From positions 10,819,079 to 10,883,078 of the forward strand of contig OZ005689.1 in NCBI GenBank assembly GCA_963930775.1: a stretch of 64,000 bases of DNA. Direction: 5' to 3'. A program made the position numbers and the translations under genes. The notes under the pieces were generated by a model. That model saw only the letters and a list, made by a program, of their open reading frames with translations, made no database searches and was not told the DNA's origin. Below are positions 24,001 to 33,912 of the stretch, one piece after another; position 1 is the stretch's first letter; every line of letters begins with the position of its first letter. This DNA comes from Cliona cf. orientalis. Taxonomy: Eukaryota; Porifera; Demospongiae; Clionaida; Clionaidae.

Positions 24001-24151
24001 AATGAGACTGTCAGGACTGCCAGGAAACGTTACAGGCGTGTGCACAATATGCCAGCCCCTACAGGTATTGACTCAGTTGGGAGAATAAGTATTGTACTCT
24101 TATCTTTATTGTGTTAATCATACAGAAACTGAGACAGACAAAGAGTCCTAG
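18096..24151 (+). CDS. BEN-domain protein, 14 exons, 770 residues
   Basis: Exons are 18096-18354, 18449-18646, 18707-18804, 20674-21492, 21551-21595, 21663-21704, 21754-21813, 22215-22380, 22445-22492, 22584-22644, 22706-22797, 22868-23113, 23912-24064 and 24126-24151. All borders are GT-AG, phases agree throughout, and the total of 2313 nt ends at TAG. The N-terminus is basic with KKRR and KKSKK stretches. A 273-residue Ser/Thr-rich linker follows (20674-21492). After that come a short coiled-coil-like helix near residue 515 (VKEQLDRLEKKLDEYM) and a C-terminal BEN domain at about residues 640-740 with a LFAVLFKEEL helix, an ILDQDLLNGIR helix, and RYPDGMKYG. BEN domains bind DNA and often recruit chromatin factors. 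Placement beside a Tnp2-like gene suggests an accessory transposition protein. An in-frame ATG at 18150 is an alternative start. A 36-bp duplication at 22548-22619 repeats the acceptor region of exon 10. Confidence 0.8.
19016..19701. mobile_element. MITE with 37-bp inverted ends, TA duplication
   Basis: TGTGACCGTTCACGACAAAA, continuing through CCAACCATATTGCGCTG, is mirrored at the right end, with TA on both sides. It lies within intron 3 of the BEN gene. ORFs inside show no family features. Confidence 0.8.
19708..19780. repeat. Perfect-arm hairpin in BEN intron 3
   Basis: The arms TAGTTATCTGCCAGTAATTG and their near-complement at 19757-19777 flank GGGGTGCAT/ATGCACCCC. A TG microsatellite follows at 19840-19862. 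Confidence 0.7.
20218..20604. mobile_element. CCGTAGAATCC-ended MITE, copy 2
   Basis: The ends CCGTAGAATCCTGCGATTAC and GTAATTGCGGGATTCTACGG are inverted, with TA duplicated exactly on both sides (20216-20217, 20605-20606). It lies in intron 3 of the BEN gene. Confidence 0.85.
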
Positions 24152-24359
24152 GTTGATCCAGGGAACTACACAAAGATTCACATGGAGTGTCAAGCTTACT
24201 GACAACTATTAATGCTACTACTTATGCCTGATTATGATTATCTTAAAGTAATGACAGACTTCTCCCTCTTGATCGTCAAAGTGATAATAGGATTCGAAGG
24301 CTAAATCTGTATAGAATTATACATCAATTGAAAAGTGACTGTAAAGTTGTTATCGCCAG

Positions 24360-24588
24360 TATAAAGTGCGGTGATCGCGAGCCCGCGGGCGGTTCCGCGG
24401 ATGCGGGTAGCAATAGATGACACGTCCGCGGACGCTTTACGACTGCCGCTTCCCGCGGGTAAAAGAAGTTTGTTGCTGCGGGGCGAGCTATACTAGGCAG
24501 CCATCTCGCGGGTGAAATTTACCCCACGGGTCGATTCGCGAGTGCCATGGGCAACCCGTGATTCTCGCAGACCTGTTTCTTACGGGAT
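24360..24588. repeat. Right terminal and subterminal GC-rich region
   Basis: It contains AGCCCGCGGGCGG, TTCCGCGGATGCGGG, TCCGCGGACGC, TTCCCGCGGGTAA and CTCGCGGGTG, then the inverted terminal repeat ending TTACGGGAT. The motif style matches the left subterminal region of the same putative element. Confidence 0.55.
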
Positions 24589-24827
24589 ACTGCTGTGGGT
24601 TACCTAAATTTAGGTATTCTACTGGACAAGACATGCTGTGGGTTACATAGACGTTAAGTTAGATATAGTAATTGCCTCTATAGTTGTAATATATTATGTG
24701 TACCACACGGCACTTTTAATTTTGTGACCATGCCTCCTCACTGTTAGCCACACCCCTTAATTAATGGTTGTCCAATGCTAGTTGACACGTGGTAATGGAA
24801 CTTGTGATTGCTCAGCTATTTGAAATA

Positions 24828-25203
24828 TAGACCCGTTGCAATTACGTCATAAAATAGGAAATATCCGGGTATCTCCGTATACGGACACACCCCTGCCGCC
24901 ATCTTGGTGTACCACCTCCGTACTCGCTTATGGCTGTTTGCACTAGCAGCTGTTGGAGGGTGCTTCTTTCTGTCTCTCTGTCTTTTAGCGACTCGAAGAC
25001 AAAATAAGCTATATATATATCCCAGGATAATATTCTCTTGGAACTATATATTTTCACTGGTTGCAGGTCAGTGATCCTCTCAGAAAGAGCAGCTGAAAGT
25101 CGATCCAATACATTTTCTCATAGACACGCACGCGCGTGGTACACCAAGATGACGGCGGTCACATGACCTGTAACGTTTTACTACATCAGCTGCAATGGGT
25201 CTA
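24828..25203. mobile_element. Candidate MITE, ATAGACCCGTTGCA ends
   Basis: TAGACCCGTTGCA at the left and TGCAATGGGTCTA at the right are inverted with one mismatch. The interior has two further inverted pieces around CACGCGCGTG and CACACCCCTGCCGCCATCTT/AAGATGACGGCGGT. Confidence 0.5.
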
Positions 25204-25781
25204 TTAAAGTATAGTTATATAATTGATAGCTAGATTCTGCGCTTCTCTTATGGACATATAGCATGCGTGGCTCACCAGAGGGGGAGGAGGGGACATTACC
25301 CTTGTGCTCCTATGCTGATTATCATAGCTATCATCAAGCCTTCTTTGCTAGCTGGGTTATGGAATAAGACGGCCTAATGGCCTTTGGCCTTGTGGCTTTA
25401 TGGCCAAATGGCCTTAAGGTAAGCTAGTTTATCCCTGTTTAAGGTACCCTGGACTATATACTCTAGCCTGTCCCCAGGTGTCTTGCTACTCTACTCACGA
25501 CTCTGTGACAGTTTTGATCTGACATTAAGTGTTGAACTATCCGATCAGTGAAAAGATATGCACTTGTTATTAGATTCTTCCTAAATAAATAGTCCCCATA
25601 ACAACGGTAGCTATCTTGTCCAGATGCATGACAGTCGAGTCCAACTTAATATCAGTAATAAGCTTGTTTTGTTTTGACTCTGATACATGATAGCATCCAA
25701 TTTAACTACGCAGCTGTGATTAAATACGGGTGCACGTCTGAACTCCTGAATCTTGCCTTCATTGCACTGGTATGGCATATA

Positions 25782-26394
25782 CCGTAGTCTTCCGGGTAAG
25801 CGCCCAAGGGCGCTCTACCATAACTCGCTGATTTCGCCATACTGGGCGCTTTCCCGGTGTACTGGGCGCTTACCATATGCAAAAATTGAAATAGGCGGGG
25901 CCAATTTTGTGAGCATGGCAGTAAGTTAAGACTCGTGGTAAGCGCTCTATATAGAGCGCACGTATAAAACACTTGCACATTTTGCCTTTTAATAGGAAGG
26001 GACTGCATGTACCATGAGATGCATAAAAGAGAAAAGTTTAAACTACACAAGCTGCCAGAGAAAGTTAGCTAGTCATCTGAATCAGAGAAGGGATCGAGAT
26101 CATCGACATCGTCATCTTCGCCAGCACCCTCCTGATCTGCTTCATCATCGCCATCCTCGAGATCCCTCGGGATTTCTTCTTGAATTGATCTTCGGACCCA
26201 TTGACTGCGTTAGAGTTTGATATTGCTATGTAGAGGCAGTGATCTTGCAAATTTTTCTTGGTGGGCACTTACCATGTTGATCTAGGCACAGCATACCTGG
26301 GCGCTTACCCAGGAGTGGGTGCTTACTATTCGACTGGGCAAAATAGTTACCTGGGCGCTTAACCGGGAGTGGGTGCTTACCCGGGAGACTACGG
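25782..26394. mobile_element. CCGTAGTC-ended MITE with GTAAGCGCCC repeats
   Basis: The ends CCGTAGTCTTCCGGGTAAGC and GCTTACCCGGGAGACTACGG are inverted and flanked by exact TA. Multiple TGGGCGCTTAC repeats lie near both ends. Related GTAAGCGCCCA blocks appear at 58965-59110. Confidence 0.85.
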
Positions 26395-27078
26395 TACTAT
26401 TAATTTAATATTATGGTAGCAACATCCAATGTTGTACTATCACGTCATGATGGTCCCCCATGAATTGTGATCCCTCCAGCCCATGACTGTCTACTGCGCA
26501 TAAGCCCTGGAGATTAACACTGCCATACAGACCCTCGAGACCAACATTTTTGCTAACTGAAATCCAGCCCCTGACCCCTCTCATAAATAGCAGGGGACCC
26601 ATGATGCACAGTAGCTAAATTAATAAAGTTACCCTGTCATGTCGACACAAACATGTTACTGACTTTAAGTGGGACTCCACTGTCGAGTACCTGGACAGGA
26701 TACCGTTGTTATGGGGACTATTTATCAATCTAATTGCACCAGCATGATCAAACGAGTGCAAAGCGACAAAAAGTTGATGTTATATACTATACGATCTAAT
26801 CACAGGTGTGTAGCTAGTTAGCTACCTTGTCATGTCGACACAAACATGTTACTGACGTTAAGTTGGACTCGACTGTCGTGTACCTGGACAGGATACCGTT
26901 GTTATGGGGACTATTTATGAATCTAATTGCACCAGCATGATCAAACGAGTGCAAAGCAACAAAAAATTGATGTTGCTTACTCATAATTATTGTACGATCT
27001 AATCACAGGTGTGTAGCTAAATTAATCGAGTTAGCTACCCTGTCATGTCGACACAAACATGTTACTGACGTTAAGTTG

Positions 27079-27290
27079 TGTAAGAACATTAATGAACTCC
27101 TTGAACTATGACCTATTGAACTTATTCTAGTTAACTATGTGATTGTGTAGTTGTCTATTTCGTGTCATAGTAGCAGTATTATTATTGAGTTATAGCCGTT
27201 TGATATTATTATCTATTCAGTTTATTCGTGAGATCAAGACTCCTACGATCGTCTGCAATCCCCTCTAATCGGCTGGACCGGTCTCTTACA
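27079..27290 (+). repeat. 5' LTR
   Basis: 212 bp, beginning TGTAAGAACATT and ending GGTCTCTTACA. It is the upstream copy of the LTR at 31399-31610. Confidence 0.95.
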
Positions 27291-27308
27291 TGGCACTGCG
27301 AACAGCTG
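27291..27308 (+). other. Primer-binding site
   Basis: TGGCACTGCGAACAGCTG starts directly after the LTR. TGG would pair with the CCA end of a tRNA primer. The tRNA identity was not determined. Confidence 0.7.
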
Positions 27309-27329
27309 CTCTCTAATTAGAAATCGAAC

Positions 27330-30300
27330 ATGGCCTACGTATTCCGAACCGGCGACCTACCGAAGCTAGACATCGATACCGATCGAGGAACCGACTTCAA
27401 CGCATGGCACCAGCAGTGGCTGGCCTACAGATCTCTCTCTGGTCTTAGCGGTGAATCCCCAGCCAAACAAGTACAGGCTTTGCAACTCTGCTTTTCCAGG
27501 GAAACCCTAAAAATCGTTGACAACCTAGGACTGACGACCGCTCAAAAGAAAGATCAAGCTCAGACCATCGCAGCCCTGAAGTCCTATGTCGACGGACAAG
27601 TCAATGAATCCATTGAGCGACGCAACCTCCGTCAAAGAGCTCAGCACGTCGGTGAGACATTCGACGATTATCTTGTAAGTCTTCGCGAACTCGCTAAAAC
27701 CTGCAACTTTTGTAACAATGACTGCCTCCAGAAAGCAATCCGAGACCAGATTATTGAAGGACTTCAGGATGGGGAAATAATTCAGGAGTTGCTTCAAGTG
27801 AAGGACCTCACTCTCGAGCAAGTGATCTCCAAGTGCCGCGCTCTCGAGTCTGCCAAGAAATCGAGACAGCACATACAACCAACACCTGCCATTAATGCCG
27901 TCCGACCACCACCTCCAACCAACCCGACCAAAACATGCCCAGGCTGTGGAAGCAACCTACACGTTGGAGGTAGAAAGAGTTGTCCTGCTTTTAACCAAAC
28001 GTGTCGCAACTGCGGGAAAGTCGGCCATTTTGGGAGAGTTTGCCGCCAAAAACTCATAACAAAGCCCATTCCTCAAACCAACCCCCCACAAACCGGCTCT
28101 CTAAGCATCCCACCGGACCACTCCTCACAAGCCACCTTATCCAACCTAGGCAACGCCCCCTTCGTCCCAGCTCCACGAATCAACATCCTAGCAACCACAC
28201 CGTACGGCCAAGCCTATGTTGAAGTCCTACCAGACTCAGGAGCCGACATTTGCGCCGCAGGCCCCCTGTTCGTCCAAACCCTTGGCGAATGCCTCGACAA
28301 TCTCGCCCATTCAGATATCACCCCAAGAGCCATCAACGGTACCGTCCTCCACCCTATCGGCAAAATTCCTAAAGTTACCTTCTGCCTACAGGGCAGGAAG
28401 GTGAAGAAGGACGTTCATATATACCCTTCCATATCTGGCGCCATCATCTCTTGGGACACTGCACAAACGCTCGGCATCCTACCAAGCTGCTATCCAAAGC
28501 CACATGAAAATAGCACTGTCTGCCAGACTCGTCTATCAACCCCACAAGGACGAACACCAACAGTGGAAGAGCTCATGGCAGAGTTCCCAAAAGTTTTCGA
28601 TGGTCAGGTACGCACTATGCCGGGAGAGAAATTTCACATATCTCTCACAAAGGAGGCTAAACCATTTTGCGTATCCACACCACGCACGATCCCCTTTGCA
28701 TACCGAGAGAAACTCAAACAAGAAATTGACCTTCTGGTCGACCAAGGGATCATCACACCAGTAACGGAACCAACGGAGTGGTGTGCACCAATCGTAGTGG
28801 CACCGAAAAAAGGCACAGACCGCATCCGTATGTGCATGGACCTCTCCAAACTGAACAAGTACGTTCGCAGAGAACACTACCCTTCCATAACCCCGCAAGA
28901 CGCTGTTGCTGATATCCAGGCATCATCAGCAAAGTATTTTACCGTGTTTGACGCTCTCAAGGGCTACCACCAATGCCCTCTCGACGAGGTTAGCCAAAGG
29001 CTAACTACATTCATTACACCCTTTGGACGCTACATGTATCGGCGGGCACCCTACGGCATATCATCCATCAGTGAACACTATAATCGAAGAATGGATGAAG
29101 CCTTTCAGGGAATTACCAACATCCGCAAGATAGTTGATGATGTCATCGTTTATGACCAGGACAAACAACAGCACATAGATCATGTGCGAGAGATATTGCG
29201 TCGGTGCACAGAGAAAGGCATCTCCCTGAACCGAGACAAATTCCAACTCTGTCGAACTGAAGTGCGATTTGCTGGGCTACAACTCACCCAAACAGGATAC
29301 TCGGTTAGCGACGAAATCACCGCAGCCATAGCTAACTTTCCAACCCCGACGAGTCGCACTGACCTCCGCTCATTTTGTGGCCTCGTCAACCAGCTTGCAT
29401 CTAGCACTAATAGTGTCTCAAACGTCCTAGCACCCTTGCGTCCACTACTTAGCTCACGCAACGACTTTCTGTGGACCCCAGTTCATGACGAGGCCTTCCT
29501 CAAGGCAAAACAGGCCCTGACTACGGCTCCTACCCTAGCATACTTTGACCCTACAAAGGACACCCGTCTGTACACAGATGCAAGTAGGCTGGGGTTAGGA
29601 TTCCTCCTCATGCAAAAGTCACAACAAAATGAATCTGAATGGAAACTTGTACAAGCTGGATCGAGGTTTTTGACTGATGCAGAAACTCGATATGCCGTAA
29701 TCGAATTGGAATGCCTAGCTGTGACATGGGCTATTAAGAAATGCCACATCTTCCTTGCAGGAATAGACCATTTTACCGTCATCACTGACCACAATCCCCT
29801 CATCCCCATACTCAACACGCACAGACTGGATGAGATCGAAAACCCACGACTACAACACCTGAGAACACGCATCATGGCATACAGGTTCACAACACAGTGG
29901 GAAAAAGGTTCCCAGCACGAAGCTGCGGATGCACTCTCACGCTTCCCACACTCGGCACCAAACAGCAATGATGAGCTCGCAGAACAGGACATGGATGCAG
30001 GAGAAACTATCCAAGCCATGTCGTTTGCACAAATCCGCTCCTCCACTCAGCATGATCCTGACCACGAGAATCTCCATCTCCAAGAACTTCGCCAACACGC
30101 GCAGCGAGACACCGAATATCAAGCTCTCAAAGAGACCATCCTCCGTGGATTTCCTAGCACCAAAGCAGATCTCCCCGAATCGCTGAAAAGGTTTTGGGGC
30201 ATCAAAGACCACCTGAGTATCGATGATGACCTCATTGTTTACGGATGCCGGTTATTCATTCCTTGCAGTCTACGTCCCACCATCCTCAGCCGACTCCATG

Positions 30301-31403
30301 AGGCTCACCAAGGGATCTCACGCTCGCAAGCAAGAGCTCGCCTGACCCTCTATTGGCCCAACATTGACCAAGACATCGAGCACTTTGTCCAGGGTTGCAG
30401 ACCCTGTCAGGATCGCTTGCCATCCCAAACTAAAGAACCCATGCTAACTAAGCCTCCCCCACAGAGACCTTTTCAACAAATTGCTGTGGATTTCGCATCC
30501 TTTGGGGGACGTAACTTCTTAATAATTGTTGATTGTAAAACTGACTGGCCCGACATCATCGAAGTCGGAAAAGATATGACAGCTACAAAGCTCTCTGCCT
30601 CACTGCGAGACCACTTCTGCCGTACTGCAGTTCCAGATTTGATGTGGTCCGATGGAGGACCTCAGTTTACCTCACAGCATCTCGCCAGTTTTCTTCACAC
30701 TTGGGGAGTGTCACATGAAATGTCATCACCCCACTACCCACAGAGCAATGGTAAGGCAGAGTCAGCCGTGAAGTCCATGAAAAAACTTATCTCAGCCTCT
30801 TGGACCGGCCACTCAGTTAACTGGAACAAACTCTCTAGAGCATTGTTACAATATCGTAATACACCATGTCGAAAAGATGGGTTGTCCCCTGCCCAAAAAC
30901 TGTATGGCCACCCGATACAAGACACCCTACCAGCCCACCGCCGTTCCTTCGCTCCAGAATGGCAAAAATCTTCGATTGAGGCAGACAAGAAAGCCCAGAA
31001 AACACACGAAAATTCAACTCGAATCTATAACAAGCAAGCACACACACTCCCTAAATTGGAGGTGGGAAACCATGTTGCCATCCAAAACCCAACAACTAAA
31101 CTGTGGGACACGTATGGGACAGTTACGAATATCGGACCGTACAGGAAATATTTTGTAAAGACTCAAAGTGGAACAGTTTTCATAAGAAACAGACGATTCA
31201 TTCGTAAACGACGCCCCATCTCAATCACTTCACCAACTCCAGTGCCAACGGAGGACACCCCAAACCCTCCATGCACACCACCCTCTTCTCTGACACGTCG
31301 GTCTACTCGTGTGACACAAAGACCATCATACCTATCGGAGGATACCGGTTGGATATCAAGCTCCTATGCACATCCGCCACAGGAGCTTGGAGGGGATGTG
31401 TAA
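27330..31403 (+). CDS. Gag-Pol polyprotein of Ty3/Gypsy element
   Basis: A single uninterrupted frame of 1357 residues carries everything needed for retrotransposition. The gag-like region spans residues 1-195. Two CCHC-like knuckles follow at 203-240, the second CRNCGKVGHFGRVC. An aspartic protease has DSGAD near 302-306. Reverse transcriptase covers about 420-690 with the active site IVDD near 601 (first residue I instead of the commoner Y). RNase H has LYTDAS near 746. Integrase has an HHCC zinc module from about 989 and a D,D35E core near 1066, 1106 and 1140. No frameshift separates gag from pol. The stop TAA lies 5 bp inside the 3' LTR. The integrase-pol order places it in Ty3/Gypsy rather than Ty1/Copia. 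No envelope frame follows. Confidence 0.95.
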   Translation: MAYVFRTGDLPKLDIDTDRGTDFNAWHQQWLAYRSLSGLSGESPAKQVQALQLCFSRETLKIVDNLGLTTAQKKDQAQTIAALKSYVDGQVNESIERRNLRQRAQHVGETFDDYLVSLRELAKTCNFCNNDCLQKAIRDQIIEGLQDGEIIQELLQVKDLTLEQVISKCRALESAKKSRQHIQPTPAINAVRPPPPTNPTKTCPGCGSNLHVGGRKSCPAFNQTCRNCGKVGHFGRVCRQKLITKPIPQTNPPQTGSLSIPPDHSSQATLSNLGNAPFVPAPRINILATTPYGQAYVEVLPDSGADICAAGPLFVQTLGECLDNLAHSDITPRAINGTVLHPIGKIPKVTFCLQGRKVKKDVHIYPSISGAIISWDTAQTLGILPSCYPKPHENSTVCQTRLSTPQGRTPTVEELMAEFPKVFDGQVRTMPGEKFHISLTKEAKPFCVSTPRTIPFAYREKLKQEIDLLVDQGIITPVTEPTEWCAPIVVAPKKGTDRIRMCMDLSKLNKYVRREHYPSITPQDAVADIQASSAKYFTVFDALKGYHQCPLDEVSQRLTTFITPFGRYMYRRAPYGISSISEHYNRRMDEAFQGITNIRKIVDDVIVYDQDKQQHIDHVREILRRCTEKGISLNRDKFQLCRTEVRFAGLQLTQTGYSVSDEITAAIANFPTPTSRTDLRSFCGLVNQLASSTNSVSNVLAPLRPLLSSRNDFLWTPVHDEAFLKAKQALTTAPTLAYFDPTKDTRLYTDASRLGLGFLLMQKSQQNESEWKLVQAGSRFLTDAETRYAVIELECLAVTWAIKKCHIFLAGIDHFTVITDHNPLIPILNTHRLDEIENPRLQHLRTRIMAYRFTTQWEKGSQHEAADALSRFPHSAPNSNDELAEQDMDAGETIQAMSFAQIRSSTQHDPDHENLHLQELRQHAQRDTEYQALKETILRGFPSTKADLPESLKRFWGIKDHLSIDDDLIVYGCRLFIPCSLRPTILSRLHEAHQGISRSQARARLTLYWPNIDQDIEHFVQGCRPCQDRLPSQTKEPMLTKPPPQRPFQQIAVDFASFGGRNFLIIVDCKTDWPDIIEVGKDMTATKLSASLRDHFCRTAVPDLMWSDGGPQFTSQHLASFLHTWGVSHEMSSPHYPQSNGKAESAVKSMKKLISASWTGHSVNWNKLSRALLQYRNTPCRKDGLSPAQKLYGHPIQDTLPAHRRSFAPEWQKSSIEADKKAQKTHENSTRIYNKQAHTLPKLEVGNHVAIQNPTTKLWDTYGTVTNIGPYRKYFVKTQSGTVFIRNRRFIRKRRPISITSPTPVPTEDTPNPPCTPPSSLTRRSTRVTQRPSYLSEDTGWISSSYAHPPQELGGDV

Positions 31404-31610
31404 GAATATTAATGAACTCCTTGAACTATGACCTATTGAACTTATTCTAGTTAACTCTGTGATTGTGTAGTTGTCTATTTCGTGTCATAGTGGCAGTATT
31501 ATTATTGAGTTATAGCCGTTTGATATTATTATCTATTCAGTTTATTCGTGAGATCAAGACTCCTACGATCGTCTGCAATCCCCTCTAATCGGCTGGACCG
31601 GTCTCTTACG
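31399..31610 (+). repeat. 3' LTR
   Basis: 212 bp, identical in length to the 5' LTR with four substitutions. The last base is G instead of A. It is preceded by the purine-rich AGGAGCTTGGAGGGGA, the likely polypurine tract. Confidence 0.95.
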
Positions 31611-32145
31611 AGTTGGACTCGACTGTCGTGTACCTGGACAGGATACCGTTGTTATGGGGACTATTTATCTCGGAAGAATCTAATTGCACCAGCACATTGA
31701 TCAAATGAGTGCCATGTACTCTTCACTGATCTGATAGTTTAACATTCAGATCACGAAGTCAGCAAGAGACCTGGGGACAGGCTAGAGTCACAGTCCATGG
31801 TACCTCAAATAGGACCAGATTGCTTGCTTAGCATAAGGCCATTAATTTTGGCCAAAAAGCCACTGAGCCAAAGACCATTAGGCCATCTTTTTCCATAACC
31901 CTTGCTAGCTAGCCAGCCTATCCACACGAATATGCCACACACAGGTATTGTCATACTAAGTCAACTAAGTGTCAGGCCTAGCCTGATTTAACACTATACT
32001 AAGCCTAGTCTAGTAGCTATTTCAAGCTTGAGGCTTGGCAAAGCAGGTTATTAAATCCCCACCCCTATGAACAGCCAGACTCATGGCTGTGCTAAATGAA
32101 GCTGAGCGAATTTAGTTCATGCAGGTTTCACTGTACTTAAATAAT

Positions 32146-32548
32146 CACTATAGAGCACATACCCCGCGAGCACACTGCGCAATCTATAGATTTGCTTTTG
32201 TTGCTGCAGCCAAACGTGTGCCACTAGCATTATTGACGACCTTTACCAGTCCATGTTATGCGCATGAGCAGGAAGCACAAAGCCTGTATGCATAATGCAT
32301 TGAGTGGGCACTGTCGATAGGCGTGGTTACGAAGGCTAACAAAAAGGTACTATTTATGACGCTCGTGGACCATATCCCTCGATTCGAAGCACGCTGAAGC
32401 CCGTTTTTCGCCAAATGCGACTGATTCATATCATTGCGCTTACCAGTCGCTCAGGTGCCTAGATCTCGAGATATGGCGATTTTTCTGCTAACGACAACGA
32501 CAACGATACGACCGATTACTTTACCCCTAGCGCATGCGCGCGGGGTAA
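32146..32548 (+). repeat. SINE-like hairpin-ended repeat, copy 3
   Basis: It runs from TATAGAGCACATACCCCGCG to the TTACCCC...GGGGTAA hairpin, in the same layout as the copies at 6029 and 7698. Confidence 0.75.
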
Positions 32549-32731
32549 TAAACACTGCACTTACCTACCGCTATATAGCAGTTAACTTATCAGGAGCCCT
32601 AGCCATGTTGAACTTGAGTCATCAAAGACCAGAGTGATCATGAGTCAAGGACAGCTGCAAATTCGGAGGTCAAAGTTCATATTACAAAAGCGTGATCTTG
32701 TTACTGGCACCCGGTTACTGCGTGGTTACTA

Positions 32732-33180
32732 CCGTACTCGCTCTAATTATCCGAACGGCCAAAATTAATTATTAATATCGCCGTTCGTAGAAAGTAAATA
32801 AATTCAGGCAATGGTTTGTTCGAGTGTAAATAGAACGGATCCGGTGCAAATGGAGAAAGCACTATTATAGCGACGAAGAAACAGCAGTCGATGTCCAGCT
32901 CTCGAGTTCTCAGTATCACTGTGCTCTCAGGAGCGATCGCAAAATGATCGCCGTCTGTGTCTGTTACCTTTCTGCTCTTATATTCAGTCCAAGATGTGGT
33001 AGCCACACTCTTTGATGAACGTAGATGAGTTGTCTCGAGCTCCTGCCATGCCGTACCGTGTGGCCGTTCGGTTGATTTTAATAGAGCGGATGAGAAAGCT
33101 TGAAATTCAAGATGTTCGACGAAAGTTAGGAAGGAAATAAATTAGCTATTAGAATGTTCGAATAATTAGAGCGAGTACGG
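32732..33180. mobile_element. CCGTACTCGCTC-ended MITE
   Basis: The ends CCGTACTCGCTCTAATTATC and AATAATTAGAGCGAGTACGG are inverted with exact TA on both sides. A minus-strand ORF inside (32743-33006) has no recognisable features. Confidence 0.85.
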
Positions 33181-33568
33181 TACTTCACAAGACTATAGGC
33201 ATACTACATTGTACTAGTTATGATACAAGGTATTATAGGATCAAAAGGCCTTTCTTGAACTTATATGTGGCACTTACTGCACACTCCATCAATGGGCTTT
33301 TCCATTAATAAAGTATACACCCCCACGGAAGACCAATAATTACTTCTTGATGGTATAAGCTATAATTACTTTCTTGATGGATATTTAGCCACTTAATATT
33401 AATTCTTGATGGTCAGCTAATGCAATTTTAATGATTCCAAACGGTGTTGTTAATAGCTGGAGGTGTAATTAATTGATAGGGTATCACTAGAAAATGTTTT
33501 TCTTTACATGATCTACATGTGACATTGTGCAATTAATTGTCTAATTAATGCTATCATGTGATGCACAG

Positions 33569-33912
33569 TGGAGTAGGAAGCAATTGTACATTGGGGGGGG
33601 GGGGGGGGGGGGGGCCCAAGGTAGCTACTCGGTCATGTGCGATGCAGGGACATAAATTAGTCATAGCAGCTAGTTTCTAAAAGCCTACCTTTTTTAACAT
33701 ATTATGTTACTGACATTAATCAGTATGCTAAAAATTAGACATTCGAGACCTTATCCTACTAATAAGCTAAGACTTTCTGGTCTTCTATCCTTGCTAAGTA
33801 TAATTAGCTATCCACCCTTTTATTGGAGGGGCCAGGGCCCCCCCCCCTTCTATAGGATTGGGGGGGGGGGGGGGGGGGGGGAGGGTGGGGGCCCCCCGGT
33901 TCCTACTCCACT
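33569..33912. mobile_element. Small MITE with poly-G tracts, GTGGAGTAGGAA ends
   Basis: GTGGAGTAGGAA and TTCCTACTCCAC are inverted. Two long G runs (about 33593-33615 and 33858-33880) lie inside. Confidence 0.55.

Larger units (their letters stand above)
11543..24588. mobile_element. Putative 13 kb two-gene DNA transposon (Tnp2-like + BEN)
   Basis: The left end (11543-11581) and right end (24550-24588) form a 39-position inverted repeat with 30 matches and no gaps. It opens ATCCCGTAA(A/G)AAACA and closes CACGGGTTGCC. AC flanks both sides, a possible 2-bp target duplication. About 200 bp inside each end is unusually GC-rich and crowded with CCCGCGG-like motifs. Between the ends are two divergent multi-exon genes: a Tnp2-like transposase and a BEN-domain protein. 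EnSpm/CACTA transposases make 2-4 bp duplications, so the architecture fits that class, although the termini do not read CACTA. Several MITEs have inserted into its introns. The alternative is a host gene pair that happens to lie between two related GC-rich repeats. Confidence 0.6.
27074..31615 (+). mobile_element. Ty3/Gypsy LTR retrotransposon, full length, recent
   Basis: The element (27079-31610) has 212-bp LTRs with TGTAAGA...TCTTACA ends and a 5-bp duplication AGTTG (27074-27078 and 31611-31615). A primer-binding site abuts the left LTR, a purine-rich tract precedes the right LTR, and there is one long gag-pol frame. The LTRs differ at four sites (27087, 27137, 27172 and 27290 versus +4320), which implies recent insertion. 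It split a tandem unit of the surrounding foldback element; the neighbouring unit at 26821 preserves the empty-site sequence. Confidence 0.95.
25340..31920. mobile_element. Inverted-arm (foldback) element hosting a Gypsy insertion
   Basis: The left arm, about 25340-25655, is the reverse complement of about 31611-31920. Shared landmarks are CCATAACAACGG, CTGGGGACAGGCTAGAG and a GGCCATTAGGCC-rich part, with roughly three-quarters identity by eye. Inside are tandem units of about 190-215 bp (26632-26820, 26821-27033, and a third starting 27036 and resuming at 31616), each holding GTCGACACAAACATGTTACT and CAGGATACCGTTGTTATGGG. Also inside are a CCGTA-ended MITE and the LTR retrotransposon. Confidence 0.65.

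Noticed and set aside
28504-31158. Many ORFs in other frames across the Gypsy element
   Set aside because: They are shadows of the single gag-pol frame.
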